The notes beneath the pieces were generated by a model. The model saw nothing but the letters and a program-made list of their open reading frames with translations, was not told the origin of the DNA and searched no databases. The position numbers and the translations under genes were made by a program. A DNA stretch of 64,000 nucleotides, taken from positions 23,348,021 through 23,412,020 of the forward strand of contig OZ025244.1 of NCBI GenBank assembly GCA_964019155.1, given 5' to 3'. Positions 26,229-38,938 of this stretch are shown piece after piece; position 1 is the stretch's first letter; every line of letters begins with the position of its first letter. The stretch is from Osedax fenrisi (Eukaryota > Annelida > Polychaeta > Sabellida > Siboglinidae).

Positions 26229-27049
26229 CATTAGCATTGGGAAACCCATAACAATGTCATGTATGATATCGTGTGCGATAATAAGCGACTAGAGATAAGA
26301 AGGGATATACTCTACATGTATATTATCCCGCCTGACCACCACCGCCACCACCAGCTGGAAGAGGACGATAGCACTAGTTGTAGTGCTGGTAATGAGGACA
26401 TAACCTTGATTGTAATGACTCGTTTTACTGGGCGTATGTTCGTCCTCGAAAGCTGCGCAATGCGCATTAAGCATTAATAATGCACTAAAGAGAGCATACG
26501 CTACTCTGTATTCTAAGTAGCGTTAGAAAATGGGTACAACGTGATGTAGTGTACTACAGCAATATCATGTCCTCGGTATATTGTACTACAGAGAGGTCAT
26601 GTCCTCGGTATAGTGTACTCGTCCATGTTGCAATATTGCAATGATATCATACAATCGCCGTGTATATATCCGTCATAGTCATTGCTTTCGCCGCAAGTTA
26701 GTGATAACTTACTAGTGATAAGAAGTACATCTTAACAATAACTCTAGTGTACCTTTCGTACCTACGTATTCATTCGTATCCGGTTATAGTAGTTTATGTT
26801 GACACTTAATAATAGTAAACCATTCTCTAAATGTAATCATATATAGTTATAACAACGATTTTTAAAAGATCGCTTCGAATATTCGAATAGTTATAATAAA
26901 ATATATCCCTTCAGTCTATTGAGGGTGGTTACAACGGAAGTAGCACTTCTTATCACCGGTAGTAGCTTAGTCCACATCGAGGCAGCGGACATACTGCAAT
27001 ACCACCAAGGACATTTGTAGTCGTATGCGTCATATATGTCATATACACA

Positions 27050-27083
<34 letters not shown>

Positions 27084-27162
27084 TGAGTGAGTGAGTGTGT
27101 GTGAGTGTGTGTGTGAGTGTGAGTGTGTGTGAGTGTGTGTGAGTGTGTGTGTGTGTGTGTGT
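27050..27162. repeat. (GT)n/(GA) microsatellite
   Basis: GTGTGT runs with regular GAGT interruptions. On the minus strand it reads as His-Thr repeats, which are not a gene. Confidence 0.95.
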
Positions 27163-27564
27163 AATACAGTCGGTGTATGTGCAAATAGCCTACAGCCTAT
27201 AACAATATACAGAGGTTTGTCGATACATATTGTAAAGCGTTTTCATCTGCGATAGCTTAAGCTATTTATTACAGAAATTTCTTATAGCTTTCTTATAGCA
27301 TTCCTCGGGTGAGTGTTGTAGCGATACTGTATAGCTGTGTATGTAATAGTGAATAACTGAGAAAGTATGCTGTACTAGTGTATTATATATATATATATAT
27401 CTATATATTAAAATATACGTGATGGTATATTTAGAAGCACATAAAATAAACAATATTGTTTAGTATACAATAAGTTTGTATACAATTAATAGTACGTGTA
27501 TATGCATTGAAAATAACTTGTTTAAAATATTAATTAATTATCTATAACATATGTATACATTAAT

Positions 27565-27567
<3 letters not shown>

Positions 27568-27652
<85 letters not shown>
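27568..27652. repeat. (TA)n microsatellite, about 84 bp
   Basis: Uninterrupted TA dinucleotides. Confidence 0.95.
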
Positions 27653-27654
<2 letters not shown>

Positions 27655-28073
27655 AACAACACAATTTAATTAAATAATAACATTGCATTATTTATATTTC
27701 ATTATGTATGAATTAAATTATATACATTGCGCATGAAACATATATATCACTCTCGCTAGCTGTGATATAATGTGATACATTCGAATGCCCCCGACCCCAC
27801 TACCCCCCCACTACCCCCCACGACCCCCCCCCCACCATAATTCAGTGACGCAGACAGGAATTTCTAGACGTTGCATAATAATGCGAAATGCGCGTTTTTT
27901 CTGTTATTCCTGTATCGATCGGCCTGGCTTAGCAGCCTGGCTTAGCCTTGCGGGCTCCGCATATCGCATGGGATACGTCGTGCATATGTACGTCTACAGC
28001 ATTAAGTAGACCACGATATATCGATGTGGGCATGCATAATAGTTATGTAATATCAATATCATTCTCGAGGGCA

Positions 28074-28077
<4 letters not shown>

Positions 28078-28131
<54 letters not shown>
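28078..28131. repeat. (TA)n microsatellite, about 54 bp
   Basis: Uninterrupted TA. A further TA run lies at about 28223-28265, and short TA runs recur up to the next mobile element. Confidence 0.95.
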
Positions 28132-28221
28132 CATATAACATATAGGGGATATAAACAGATATATGTACTAGAATATCATTATAATTATGTGGTTAACATA
28201 TATAGATATACCACATGCATA

Positions 28222-28267
<46 letters not shown>

Positions 28268-28324
28268 AAGATTTTCCAAAGGATTCGCAAAATATTTGTA
28301 TATATATATATATATTATGTAATA

Positions 28325-28435
28325 AATAAAACTGCTGATCATGAAGAATGGAGGAAGTTGTGTTCGTCATTATCATGTCCCCCTATAGGTCCATCGTATA
28401 CGATGACATCGTCACGGCACTAAGTAACTAAGTAA
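28325..28435 (+). mobile_element. 3' scrap of an RTE-like retrotransposon
   Basis: ACTGCTGATCATGAAGAATGG and the following 90 bp match the 3' end of the RTE-like remnant at 56541-57790 (57704-57790): both read TADHEEW then LCSS and end in CACTAAGTAA. Only the last 100 or so bases are present, a typical 5'-truncated non-LTR insertion. It sits directly upstream of another non-LTR element. Confidence 0.7.
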
Positions 28436-28484
28436 GTATACGTATGCGTATTACTTATAACTTATAAATATATATATATATGTA

Positions 28485-31148
28485 TATATGCTGCGAGGCG
28501 GGTTATAATCTTTATCTCCAACCTCGTAATTATGGTCGTGGGGGAGGCGTTGGTATCTTAATTCATATGGACTTACCAACGCCTTCCATTTCTTCTGTTA
28601 CTTTTTCTTATAGTGATTGCTTATCTTGCACATTTAATTTCCCTTTCGATATACTTCGTATTATAGTTATTTATCGGCCTCCTATAGGCCTGATTATTCC
28701 ATCTTTTTTGATGAATTCTCTGATTGCATAAATAATGGCTTACATTCTAGCTCTTTTAAATTCATTTGTATGGGCGATTTCAATTATCATTTTGACTCCA
28801 TGTCTCAACCCCATTCCTTATTTAGGCAATTAACTGAATCCCTTGGTCTTCATCAACATATATCCTGTCCTACTCACACAAGTGGCAATATTCTTGATCT
28901 GATTTTTACTCCTAATGATACACCCACTCAGTTCATTTCACCCTGTATTCGTTCTGATCTCTTAACTGATCATTATCTGATTCATACATCTATGTCTTTA
29001 AGGAAACCTGTATCAACTAAGTCATTAGTTTTTTATAGGGAGTTGAGGAAATTAAACTATCATGAACTAGGCCTACAATTTGAGAATAGATTATCCAGTG
29101 ATCACATATCGTTTGATTTTTTAAATTACTGTCTTTCATCTACTTTGAATAACTTAGTTCCTTTAAAATCTCGTTACTTCACTCTACATACTTCATCACC
29201 TTGGTTTATCTTCTCATCTTGCTATAATGAAACGTTCATTAAGGAAACTTGAGCGTAAGATTAACATGTCCCCCTCTCACAAATCTAAATTTCTGATAGC
29301 GAGGAAAGCCTATAAACATGAATTAAATCTCCATAAAACGTCCTATTATGAATCGAAATTTAATGCTTGTGGAAATGACACTCGAAAAATTTTTAAAATG
29401 GCTAATAGCATCCTTGGTACCAACATCAAATCTAAGTCTACTGCACTACCTGATGCTGCTCTGTGTTCTTCTTTTGTCTCCTCCTTGTCTACTAAGCTCT
29501 CCCGTATATTCGACAACATCAGCTCTAAATTGGCGCAATTACCGATGACACTTTATGCTCCTATAACGACTAACCATATATCTTGCAAACTCTCTTGTTT
29601 CACTCCTCCTTCTATTACCGAAATCCGTAACTTGATTCTCACTGCTAATTCCACTTCCCCAATTGACCCATTACCACTCGTTGTTTTTAAGAACATTGTC
29701 CCTATAACTGAAAATGCAATACTTAAGTAAATTGACTTGATCTCTCAATCACTCGACGATGGAATCATGGTCAGTTCCTTGAAATATGCCATTATTAAGC
29801 CCATTCTAAAAAAATCGTATCTTGATCCAAATGTATTGACCAATTACCGACCGATCTCACAACTTCCAATATTAAGTAAAATCATGGAACGTGTGGTCAG
29901 TCGTCAGCTCATCAATTACCTTGAAAATAACAACCTGCTTTATTACTTTCAAAGTGCTTATAGAAAATCTTTCTCTACTGAGACTGCCCTCACACATGTC
30001 ACTGACCTGATTCATAACTCGCTTGACTCTTCTCATTGTGTACAACTACTCCTGATTGACCTTTCTAGTGCATTTGACATGCTCAACCATTCGATCTTAA
30101 TTAACCGTATCATCGAACTTGGTATTGAAGGTTCCCCCCTTAAGTGGCTGATGTCGTTCATCACTGATCGAACTTCTTCTGTTAAAATCAATGACTTCAT
30201 ATCACCTCCCACCAATATTCTTAAAGGGGTCCCTCAGGGGTCAGTTCTTGGGCCACTTCTCTTCTCTATATACTTACGTCCTATATCTAATATTATTCGC
30301 AAATACCCTAATATCTATTACCACATATACGCTGATGACATTCAACTACTACTGAAACTGCCCATTGACTCTATGAACTCTAACTCTGAGCTGTCAGATT
30401 GTACCTCTGAGATCACTTACTGGTTACTAACTAATGACCTCTTAGTCAATACTTCCAAAACTGAACTTCTTAACATCTCGAAGGTACCTGTCACTTTCCC
30501 TACTCTGTCAATTGACGGTATAATTATTAAACCTTCTGAATCTGTGCGCAATCTTGGTGTTTTAATTGATAGTACTCTATCGTACGGTGCTCATATAAAT
30601 GCAATCTCTAAATCCGCTAATCTCTATTTGAGAAAAATTCGTCACATTAGAAACTATTGTTCGCCCAACATCACTAAGCGCCTTCTCAATGCCCTAGTAT
30701 TATCTCGAATAGACTATTGCTGTTCTCTATTCTACGGAATTAAGAACTCTGAAGTTATTAAAGTTGACCGAATTATTCGCTCATCCGTAAGATTAGTTCA
30801 TAGGCTTAAGCGACGGGATCATGCTTAAACCAATGCAATATGAAATGGCTATCGTTTAGAAAACGGTGCCAATTTAGGCTTCTCTGCTTAACACATAAAA
30901 CACTATTCCTAGGCAGACCTGCATACTTACGTGCATTGCTCACTCGTCGCAACATCCTCCCACATCTGCGCTCGTCTGATGCCACACTACTTGACTTACC
31001 TGTTACTCGTAACGTGATGCGTTCTCGCTCCTTTACAAGCATGGCTCCTACTACATGGAATCTGTTGCCTTACCGCCTACGAAGATTGAAGTCGCCTCAC
31101 GTATTTGCTAATAGTCTCAAAGACTATTTAAATTTAAACTTAAAGTAA
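28485..31148 (+). pseudogene. ORF2 of a CR1/L2-like element: partial endonuclease + reverse transcriptase
   Basis: Pieces in order: 28485-28731 (GRGGGVGIL, VIYRPP), a frameshift, 28770-29252 (GDFNYHFD, SGNILDLIF, LTDHYLIH), a frameshift, then 29227-30828, interrupted only by a TAA at 29728-29730. RT motifs are NYRPISQL near 29840, LLIDLSSAFDMLNH near 30050-30090, GVPQGSVLGPLLF near 30226-30265 and an intact YADD near 30330. After another frameshift, 30840-31148 gives the C-terminal domain (TTWNLLPYRLRR). The RT core is intact apart from flanking lesions, so this copy died fairly recently. It cannot make a full protein as it stands. Confidence 0.85.
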
Positions 31149-31307
31149 CCCTCTCCTTGATGTTGATCTGGTTCCATCTCTATTTTTATATATTATATTG
31201 CTACTTTATTTAATGTTATTGTTTCGTTTTGTTTGTTCGTTCACAACACCAGTGAGGGTAATCTTTCTTTACCATATTTGGTGTATAAATAAACCATCCT
31301 ATCCTAT

Positions 31308-31313
<6 letters not shown>
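28485..31313 (+). mobile_element. Non-LTR retrotransposon, CR1/L2-like, 5'-truncated, mildly decayed
   Basis: Endonuclease (from its middle), RT and C-terminal domain are followed by a 3' UTR with AATAAA and a short (ATCCT)n tail at about 31293-31313, after which a (TA)n tract begins. The 5' end is missing: the first readable part is GRGGGVGIL near 28535. It is a family distinct from the copies at 2.35 kb and 8.75 kb, judged by 3' UTR and tail. Confidence 0.8.

Positions 31314-31367
<54 letters not shown>
31312..31367. repeat. (TA)n microsatellite at a retroelement 3' end
   Basis: The TA run starts right where the (ATCCT)n tail of the preceding element ends. It may have grown from the insertion tail. 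Confidence 0.9.
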
Positions 31368-31371
<4 letters not shown>

Positions 31372-31723
31372 TAGCTCTATGTGTTAATGTATTTTTAAAT
31401 TGAAAACTCTATAAACCACGTATTCATGTGAGGTTAAGTGTCAGCATGGCTGAGATTCTCGGATTGAAATATACCCGCGGGCTTAACAAGCTCTATGTGA
31501 AGGCATGGCTTATACAGGCTATATATAGCCTATGTACAATATACAAGTCTACTAGCACACCACGACAGAAAGATAAGTATATATTCCGAGTGTCTGCGGT
31601 CTTTCGTCGCGTAATAGTGCAGTCTGACCTGTGTTGTTAGGACACTAGTGGTCATCTTTCTACACTTCCGCTTCCTATAGATTATAGTGGTATACCACTG
31701 ACAATAGATACACTAGTCCTTAG

Positions 31724-31892
31724 TAGGGGCGCTGGAACGATTTTGTATGTAGGGGGGGGGCCAACAAATCAAAATAAATGTTGTGGTAAAATTGGGGGGG
31801 GGGGACAATACAGGGGGGACCAATATATAGGAGGTCCCCTAGATTTTAAAGTGGGGGACATATCCCCCGTCCCCCCTGTTGCAGCGCCCCTA
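31724..31892 (+). mobile_element. hAT-type MITE, family TAGGGGCGCTG, copy 3
   Basis: 169 bp, TAGGGGCGCTGGAACG to TTGCAGCGCCCCTA. The flanking 8-mers are identical: GTCCTTAG at 31716-31723 and 31893-31900, a perfect duplication that fits the hAT preference (T at 2, A at 7). Internal G-runs are expanded compared with the other copies. Non-coding. Confidence 0.9.
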
Positions 31893-31900
31893 GTCCTTAG

Positions 31901-33267
31901 TATATTTCTAGATTTTACCAGAGTTATTAATATATATTTCGTCACATATTATTCTATGGGGGGTATAACCTATAAGGTAGATATAACCTGTAGAGAAGAC
32001 TTATTTATAGTATTACATAATAGTCGTTATTTTTGTTTTATTTGGTAGAATAGAGCATAACGATATACAACGATATATTACATATACTCAAGTTTTTTCA
32101 TCTATGATCTCGACCAATCAAATTCGTTTATGGACAAATAAAAAAAGTATATAAATATAACACGCTGTGTATAATACACACAATGTGTTCACACATACAT
32201 GCGTATGTATTGCGTATGTACAATGTGAGTGGATGTGTGATAGAGTATATATATACACATAGACACACGCGTGTGTATGTATGTGTGTATGTATGTGTTT
32301 GTGTGTGTGTGCGACATGTGTATTAGTATAATTGAGTGCGATACCATGCGTAATACGGCTATTTATACAAATACATAACAATACAATCTATATATAACAC
32401 TATATATATATAACCTAGCTCATATTAAATATAACTTTATATTCTATAACTATAACCTATATACTCGTATGTTATGAACGTACAATTATTAAATAAGGAG
32501 TACAATTCTATGTTTATATATATATATATATATATAAATATATATTCAATATAATATTTCTGATATGTTATCTGAGATAACTTATCTCTGATGAATACCC
32601 CTAGGTTTTCTGCACGATAAATGTTATCCTAGATATCGGTACTACTGATAATGCCCCCAACCCTCAACACCCCAACACCCCTCACTCTCACCGCTACAAT
32701 GTACACATAGCACTGTTATTGCAGGGCAAACACATTACCGGAACAATGCAGACAGTCGCTGTAGTGATGCTAGTCCGGACTACAATGAGGAGACAATAGA
32801 GATGACATATATCTCCACTGGACATTGTCCAGAGTCTATAGACTCTATCGAGAGATAGAGAGAGCGAGAGAGAGGACACACTCTTATAGGGAGGACTATT
32901 GTTCGTAGCGTTAGAGTGATAAGTGCTTCTCGATGTTTATTTGTTTATAACCGGTTAGTTGCTACTGGGGGTTCAACCACGACTTCCGGTTATAACAATA
33001 GAGCCTACACCGTATAACAATAGGGTCTACGCCGTATAACAATGGGTATACGGTGGAGGATAGTTGTGTGCTCGTGCGGCGCGAGTGAACCATAACGAGG
33101 CTCTGTGTGTTTGCTCGAGAGTGTTTATGTGAAAGAGAGTGTGTGTTTCTGTGTGTCTATGTGAACTATATACAATACAATGTAATATGTCCCAGCCTAA
33201 GTATGTCCTAGATATAACTGCAGTCTTCGACGTTACCGCCCAGTAAACAAAGGTATTGGTGTAATGT
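31901..33267. other. Spacer without a recognised gene
   Basis: Mixed AT-rich sequence with short GT/TG repeats near 32260-32320, a (TA)n run near 32515-32535 and a GAGAGA run near 32850-32872. No protein family seen in any frame. Confidence 0.6.
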
Positions 33268-34952
33268 ACAATCACCGTACAATATCAGAGTGCCTACATC
33301 AAGCACAAAAGCACTGCAACTACAATGATATATATCCTTAACCATATTAAACTATAGGTAACAGCTATAGAAGGGGACATTTACCTTACCTATCGAAGGG
33401 ACTCATAATTCGAACAACTACTCGTCCGAGTCGCAAATGTGAGCTGATGAAACTCTCTCTACCGCTTGTCTCATCTATGTGTGCAGATGCTGCTTTCACG
33501 GTTGCTGCTCCGAAATACTGGAATAGTCTTCCCGATGAATTACGCACCATGTCATCATTTATGAGTTTTAAATGTCGACTACATACATATATGGTATCAT
33601 TATAATGTCTTCTTTTTAAATTTATTATTATTTGCGTAACTATTTATTTGTTTTATTATTTCAACTTGACGCACATAAACGTCCATCGTTTTCTGAGTCA
33701 ATAAACCTTTCTATTATTATTATTATTATTATAGTTGATGCATCACCACATGGTTCATTGGCTATTCTCCTTGATTTATCAACTGCCTTCGATACCCTTG
33801 ACCCTAATATCCTTATAAACCAACTATCCTCTATCGGAATATCTGGTACTGCACTCGATTGGTTCATCTCATACCTAACTGATCGTTTTTACCAAATTAG
33901 AATAATTCACTACTTTCTAAACCTTGTAAAGTTACTCATGGAGTACCTTCATAATCTGTCCTTAGTCCACCCCTGTTCAATATATATCTACTTCCTTTAT
34001 TTAAAATGATTGAAAAATACTCCACCATATATGTCTATAGACTATCACTCGTATTCTGATGACATACAATTAAACTGTTGATTGACAGACCCAAATAATG
34101 ACACACATTCACTTAACAACTGCATTACTGATATACATAACTGGTTCACAAACAACTCATTATCACTAAATTATCTTAAAACTGAATCACTGCATATCAA
34201 AACATCTACTACTATATTCCTTCCACCACAAATTACCATTAACAATTTTAGTATTTCTTATGCTAATAAAGTAAAAAATCTTGGTATATTAATTGACACA
34301 ACACTATAATTTAATATTCATACTAAATCACTAGCATAGTCAATTAACTACATACTACACAACTTACGAATAATAAGACACTTCATTAATTTTACTGCAA
34401 AATTTCTCGCTATATCCATCATTCTGCCACGCCTTGATTGCTGTAATTATGCCTCCTCGCTATCTATAATAAATAAACTCCCAAGCCTTCAAAACTAAGC
34501 CATCAGATTCATATTCAGAATAGGTAAACATTCAATACAACATATATCCCATCTAAGAACCAAATTACATTGGTGCCAATACAATTACGTATCATTTATA
34601 AGATGACACTTACCAAATATTTAGCTACCCACCACAAAAAAACCTGACTATCTCGCCAACTTACTAACTCCCAATATAACTATATATTAACAGAAACAAA
34701 TAAACAAATTCAAATTAAAAACTCTAGTTCTATAATATTTAATATCTGTCCAACATAAATGTGTCTCCATCCATGCTCTATGCATCTGGAATGATCTCCC
34801 TCACTATATCCGATCAATTGACTCAACTTCAATATTCAAGTCAAAGCTCAAGACATTAGTTTTTTCTCAATAAATACATTGACAATATAAAACCGAAAAC
34901 TCCCATAAAGAATTTTATGTAAGTGCTAAACCAATTAGGTAACAGGTAACCT
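33268..34952 (+). mobile_element. Second family A non-LTR copy, RT to 3' end, interrupted by another element
   Basis: The upstream piece (about 33268-33356) reads YQSAY.KHKST...ILNHI, matching SAYTTDKSTE...LNNI of the 2.35-kb copy. It resumes at 33735 with LLDLSTAFDTLD, GISGTALDWFISYL, a degraded GVP motif, degraded YADD surroundings and the C-terminal region, ending with the GGTAACAGGTAAC-type 3' repeat at about 34934-34950. In between lies an unrelated 3' fragment (33385-33734). Multiple frameshifts and stops make it a pseudogene. Family identity rests on protein motifs and the shared 3' UTR. Confidence 0.8.
33385..33734 (+). mobile_element. 5'-truncated copy of the 8.75-kb retroelement family, nested in family A
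   Basis: It begins with CTTACCTATCGAAGGGACTC and carries the last 71 codons of ORF2 (YWNSLPDELRTMSSFMSF), the 3' UTR with AATAAA and a (TTA)n tail. Over about 327 bp I found a single difference from the reverse complement of 8761-9087. It splits the RT of the older family A copy, so it inserted later. This is strong evidence that the family was active recently in this genome. Confidence 0.9.
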
Positions 34953-35350
34953 ATATTCTGTCACTAATTGAACACTTCATTTAAATTATGATTTTAATTC
35001 TTAATTTATATAAATAATAATATTAATAATTAAGCGCATTTTAAAAATGAAAACGTTAAACTCGTAACAATTGATATGTGTTTAGCACGTTACATCAACA
35101 CATTGGTTTACTGGGGTATGCACTCATATTTTAGTGCGCATGACACCCATACGCACTAATTAACCACACACACACTCACACACACGTGGCCGGTATTAGG
35201 GGTATCATACCACAGTGGTATTACCACTACCGTCGTTCATATTTCGGCTGTCGAATTGCCGCCCTTCGATTTCCGTCAGACGGATACAATTGACGGACGG
35301 TAATTAATACCTTCTAACATCTATACCGTCGATCTGTACCGACGTATATT
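34953..35350. other. Spacer
   Basis: No gene. Contains a TTAGTGCG...CGCACTAA hairpin near 35131-35159 and a short (CA) run near 35166-35185. Confidence 0.6.
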
Positions 35351-35491
35351 TAGGGGCGCTGCAACAGGGGGGATATGCCCCCCTTTAAAATCTAGGGGTA
35401 TTCCTATGTATTGGTCCCCCCCCAACTTTTACCACCACATTTATGTTGATTAGTTGGTCCCCCTACATAAAAAATCATTCCAGCGCCCCTA
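35351..35491 (-). mobile_element. hAT-type MITE, family TAGGGGCGCTG, copy 4
   Basis: 141 bp in reverse orientation, TAGGGGCGCTGCAACAGG to CATTCCAGCGCCCCTA. The 8-mers CGTATATT at 35343-35350 and 35492-35499 are identical, a perfect target-site duplication. Shortest of the five copies. Confidence 0.9.
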
Positions 35492-35499
35492 CGTATATT

Positions 35500-37761
35500 A
35501 TGCCACCACCGACCCCCCCCCCCTTACACGATATCCCTAACTGATACCTTCTTCAGAAACAAGTATAACTTCTGATGTACATTCCCCGATGCTATTACAA
35601 ACATGTATCTCAGTACATCATACTCGTGGATATAAGCACGTATACGATGACACATAACCATGTATTGCACAGCGTACTAGACATGCGTACACATATGTAC
35701 AATACGTGTGTACAGCGTACGAAGTGGTGTCTATATCGTATCTATTCATCACCCGCCAATCACCGGCGAGAGTAGGTGTGGCTTCTGACTCACCTCTCGA
35801 AAACTATGAATCACTTATGTACGAGTTGGAACTCCGACAACTACGTGGTCTTCGTTTTTGTTACGTAACCACGCGTTGTTAGCCACCATCAGAAATGTGT
35901 ATAATGGCTATTACGTATAACGATATGCGATAATAATTGTTATATAATATTACTGTTTATACAAATTATTATACATACTAATAGCAAAGATTTTGCGAAG
36001 CAAAAAACCTTAGAAAAATCTTTGCTAATAGTATTATTGTTTTATCAGGAAAGTTTTATATATTGGACAGTCATTTGATACGTGTCGTAGATACATCAGT
36101 ATTATGTATACCTATAGGTATGCTATAGCAAACTCTTAATGTTATAATTACTCTGGTATTGTATACTCGGGTATGGATATACCGTCCATCCCCGTGTGTG
36201 TGTGTGTGTTGGAGTATTTATGATGATGAATTACGTCGTGTACGAAGGCTATAGTTATATATTATATATATATGCGTGTGCACGATCCAAACGTAGATAT
36301 TATGTGTATATCACACATATATGCGTGTAATATCATACGTTGCGATGATTATATAAGCAGAGTTTGTGTAGGTCATCGCTATTCATAGCTGGAAATGATT
36401 AATACAACCTATAAATTGACGTGTGTGTTTATGATCAACTAGAAGACTATAGTAAGTTAGACATATGTATTTGATATTTAATTAACTTTGAATGAAGGTT
36501 TTGAATAAATGTAATAATTTCTACAATAAATCGCAAACACCGTATAACCTGTTTTGCATGTATATATTCAGCTTACGCCATTAGCTATAGCTCGTCAATA
36601 CATACACTATTATAACAAATGATTGGCTGTAACACATAGTTGTCTGCAGACATTGTATTTATAGATTTCCCTATCCTATAGGAACGTGATATATTCGAAG
36701 TAGTGTGATTGGACATCGTGACAACACGTGAAATTCAGAGATGAGTCAACTTGCACGAAGAAAACAATATAAAGATAATGGCGCCAAGATAATGTAAACC
36801 AACATCTTCTATAACAATATTCTATTCAATTTGTTGTAATCAATATTATTTATTACATACACATTTTTAATTACTTACTATATTAATACTCTATACTATA
36901 TTTTCTATTTATGTACTCTACTCGATGACTAATACCGATTTCAAATTAAATAATATTACATGTATAATTGTTCTGATTATTTACTAGTATAATAAACATT
37001 TACATAATGCAATATATATGCTTGTATATATAATTTGTTTGTCCTATCATTAATTTAGATTTATTCATTGTCATTATTTATGATCAGGAAGGTGATCCAA
37101 TCTATATAATTTAATGGTTCCTTATAATAAAATATGATCATAGCCTAATATACAACTTAGTACTTTTTAGTCAAAATAGCAAATTTCATAAATATACACA
37201 CATTGTTTATTTATGTCTTTTCAAGTATATACCAAGTTTATTATGTGCATATGAGGTATATACATTAGATCTAAATATTGAGAAAAATATATAACATATT
37301 TTATGAACAAAAAATATTTATTATAAAATAGGTTAACACAATATTAAGTAGTTTTAATTTTCATTAATTATAATAATAAATGTATGACTTTTACAATACG
37401 TATTATATAAATGTATACATTATACATATACAAATATTTTTGGAATCTTGAATATTTACTAATGAAATTTAAATTGTAATTTTAAATATAATTTATGGTA
37501 TTGAAAGTTACGTTCTAATCCATGTTTATTTATCATTTAATAGAATTGATCAATTACAAATAATCTGTCTTATTATTTAGATATTTATAATATATAATAT
37601 ATTAATAATAGTCAGAATAATGTATTTTTAAGTTTATAAGTTTAAGTCCATATTAAGCAACAAATAATATGAATATACAACGGAATAACATTTCAATAAA
37701 AAAAATAACAATTCTTCGAAAGTAGACATTTTGTGTGATGTTTTAAATAAATATCACAGAT
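35500..37761. other. Spacer downstream of the tubulin gene
   Basis: No gene recognised. A short hairpin is at about 35980-36032 (TAGCAAAGATTTT against AAAATCTTTGCTA). From about 36800 onward CpG becomes rare and AT content rises, continuing through the tubulin gene. Confidence 0.6.
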
Positions 37762-37767
37762 TTTATT
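37762..37767 (-). terminator. Polyadenylation signal of the beta-tubulin gene
   Basis: AATAAA on the minus strand, about 48 bp beyond the stop codon at 37815-37817. A plausible cleavage signal giving a short 3' UTR. Confidence 0.6.
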
Positions 37768-37814
37768 CAAAATACATGAATCAAAGCGACTATGTGAGAG
37801 ATATTAAGAATAAA

Positions 37815-38899
37815 TTAGGCTAGCTCTCCTTCATCTTCTTCTTCTTCATCGAATTCACCCTCGTCTTCTGCAGTTGCATCTTGGTATTGTTGATATTCCG
37901 ACACTAAATCATTCATGTTACTCTCAGCTTCAGTGAATTCCATCTCATCCATACCTGAGATTGTAATATGATAGAATAGTATATACAAAATTGTTTAAAT
38001 AAATGATTAATGGGACATGATAAATAGTAAAATTGTATATAAAGTATAGATAAAATAAAAGTTAATAAGTTTTCAAAAGATATATACTTTGGTAATAATT
38101 TAGTTTTTTTAATAATACTAAAAAAATATTATTAAAAACATATATCTTATGTCTGAATTTAATATTTTTAATTAGTATCTAAATAATACCAAATTTAATT
38201 ATTTTTCATAATTAATTAATTATAATATTTTTCAAAAAATCATTCTTATATATTTTATATAAACTGTGAAAATGTGATTACTGAAAAAAATTATTGTATT
38301 ACAATTCTATAGAATAAAATTACATAAAAAATAATACAATAGAAAATATTAAAAAATTAACCTTATACAAATAAGCTATTTTAATGATTTTCATATCACT
38401 TTTTGTTTTTATATATTAAATTAATGTACTTCATTCTTGTATATTATATAATAATAAAGTATACTTTTATCAATTTGTATAATAAAGTATACTTTTATTA
38501 ATCATTTTATAGATTTTAATTTTTTTATGAAAATCACAAAAACCACAAAAACACCAAACCCAAAAACCACAGCAACATATTTTGGATTTTTGCCATCCCT
38601 GTCAATGCAGCATATTCAATGTTATTAGAATTAATTATTTTTAATTGGTGGCGTTGTTTAAGGGATTGTATACAAGCGTTTTGGAAAAAAAATAAATTAT
38701 TTGAAATATGTAATATGAGATATTCATATTAAAAAATCAGAGCTTAAAACGATTAATATAGTGTTTTATAACACATTTTAGACATATTTTTGAGAATAAA
38801 TAATCTCTAAAAATACTGCAAAAATACGTTCATATAAAGTTATTTACAGAATTATCATTTTTGTTATCTAATATAATATTTTGGATCACTATTAATATG

Positions 38900-38938
<39 letters not shown>

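Larger units (their letters stand above)
20952..28320. other. Long gene-poor spacer dominated by simple repeats
   Basis: No gene is supported over 7.4 kb. Itemised below are the perfect palindrome at 22323, CA and GT tracts, and long TA runs. Between about 25350 and 26610 the motif AAGGTTATGTCCTCGG or its complement recurs in several degenerate forms. The open frames of 60-125 codons here are mostly repeat translations (Ile-Tyr, His-Thr, Val-Cys). Confidence 0.6.

Noticed and set aside
23629..27162. Possible CRISPR-like array from regularly spaced repeats
   Set aside because: Repeats are dinucleotide microsatellites without unique spacers, in a eukaryotic context.
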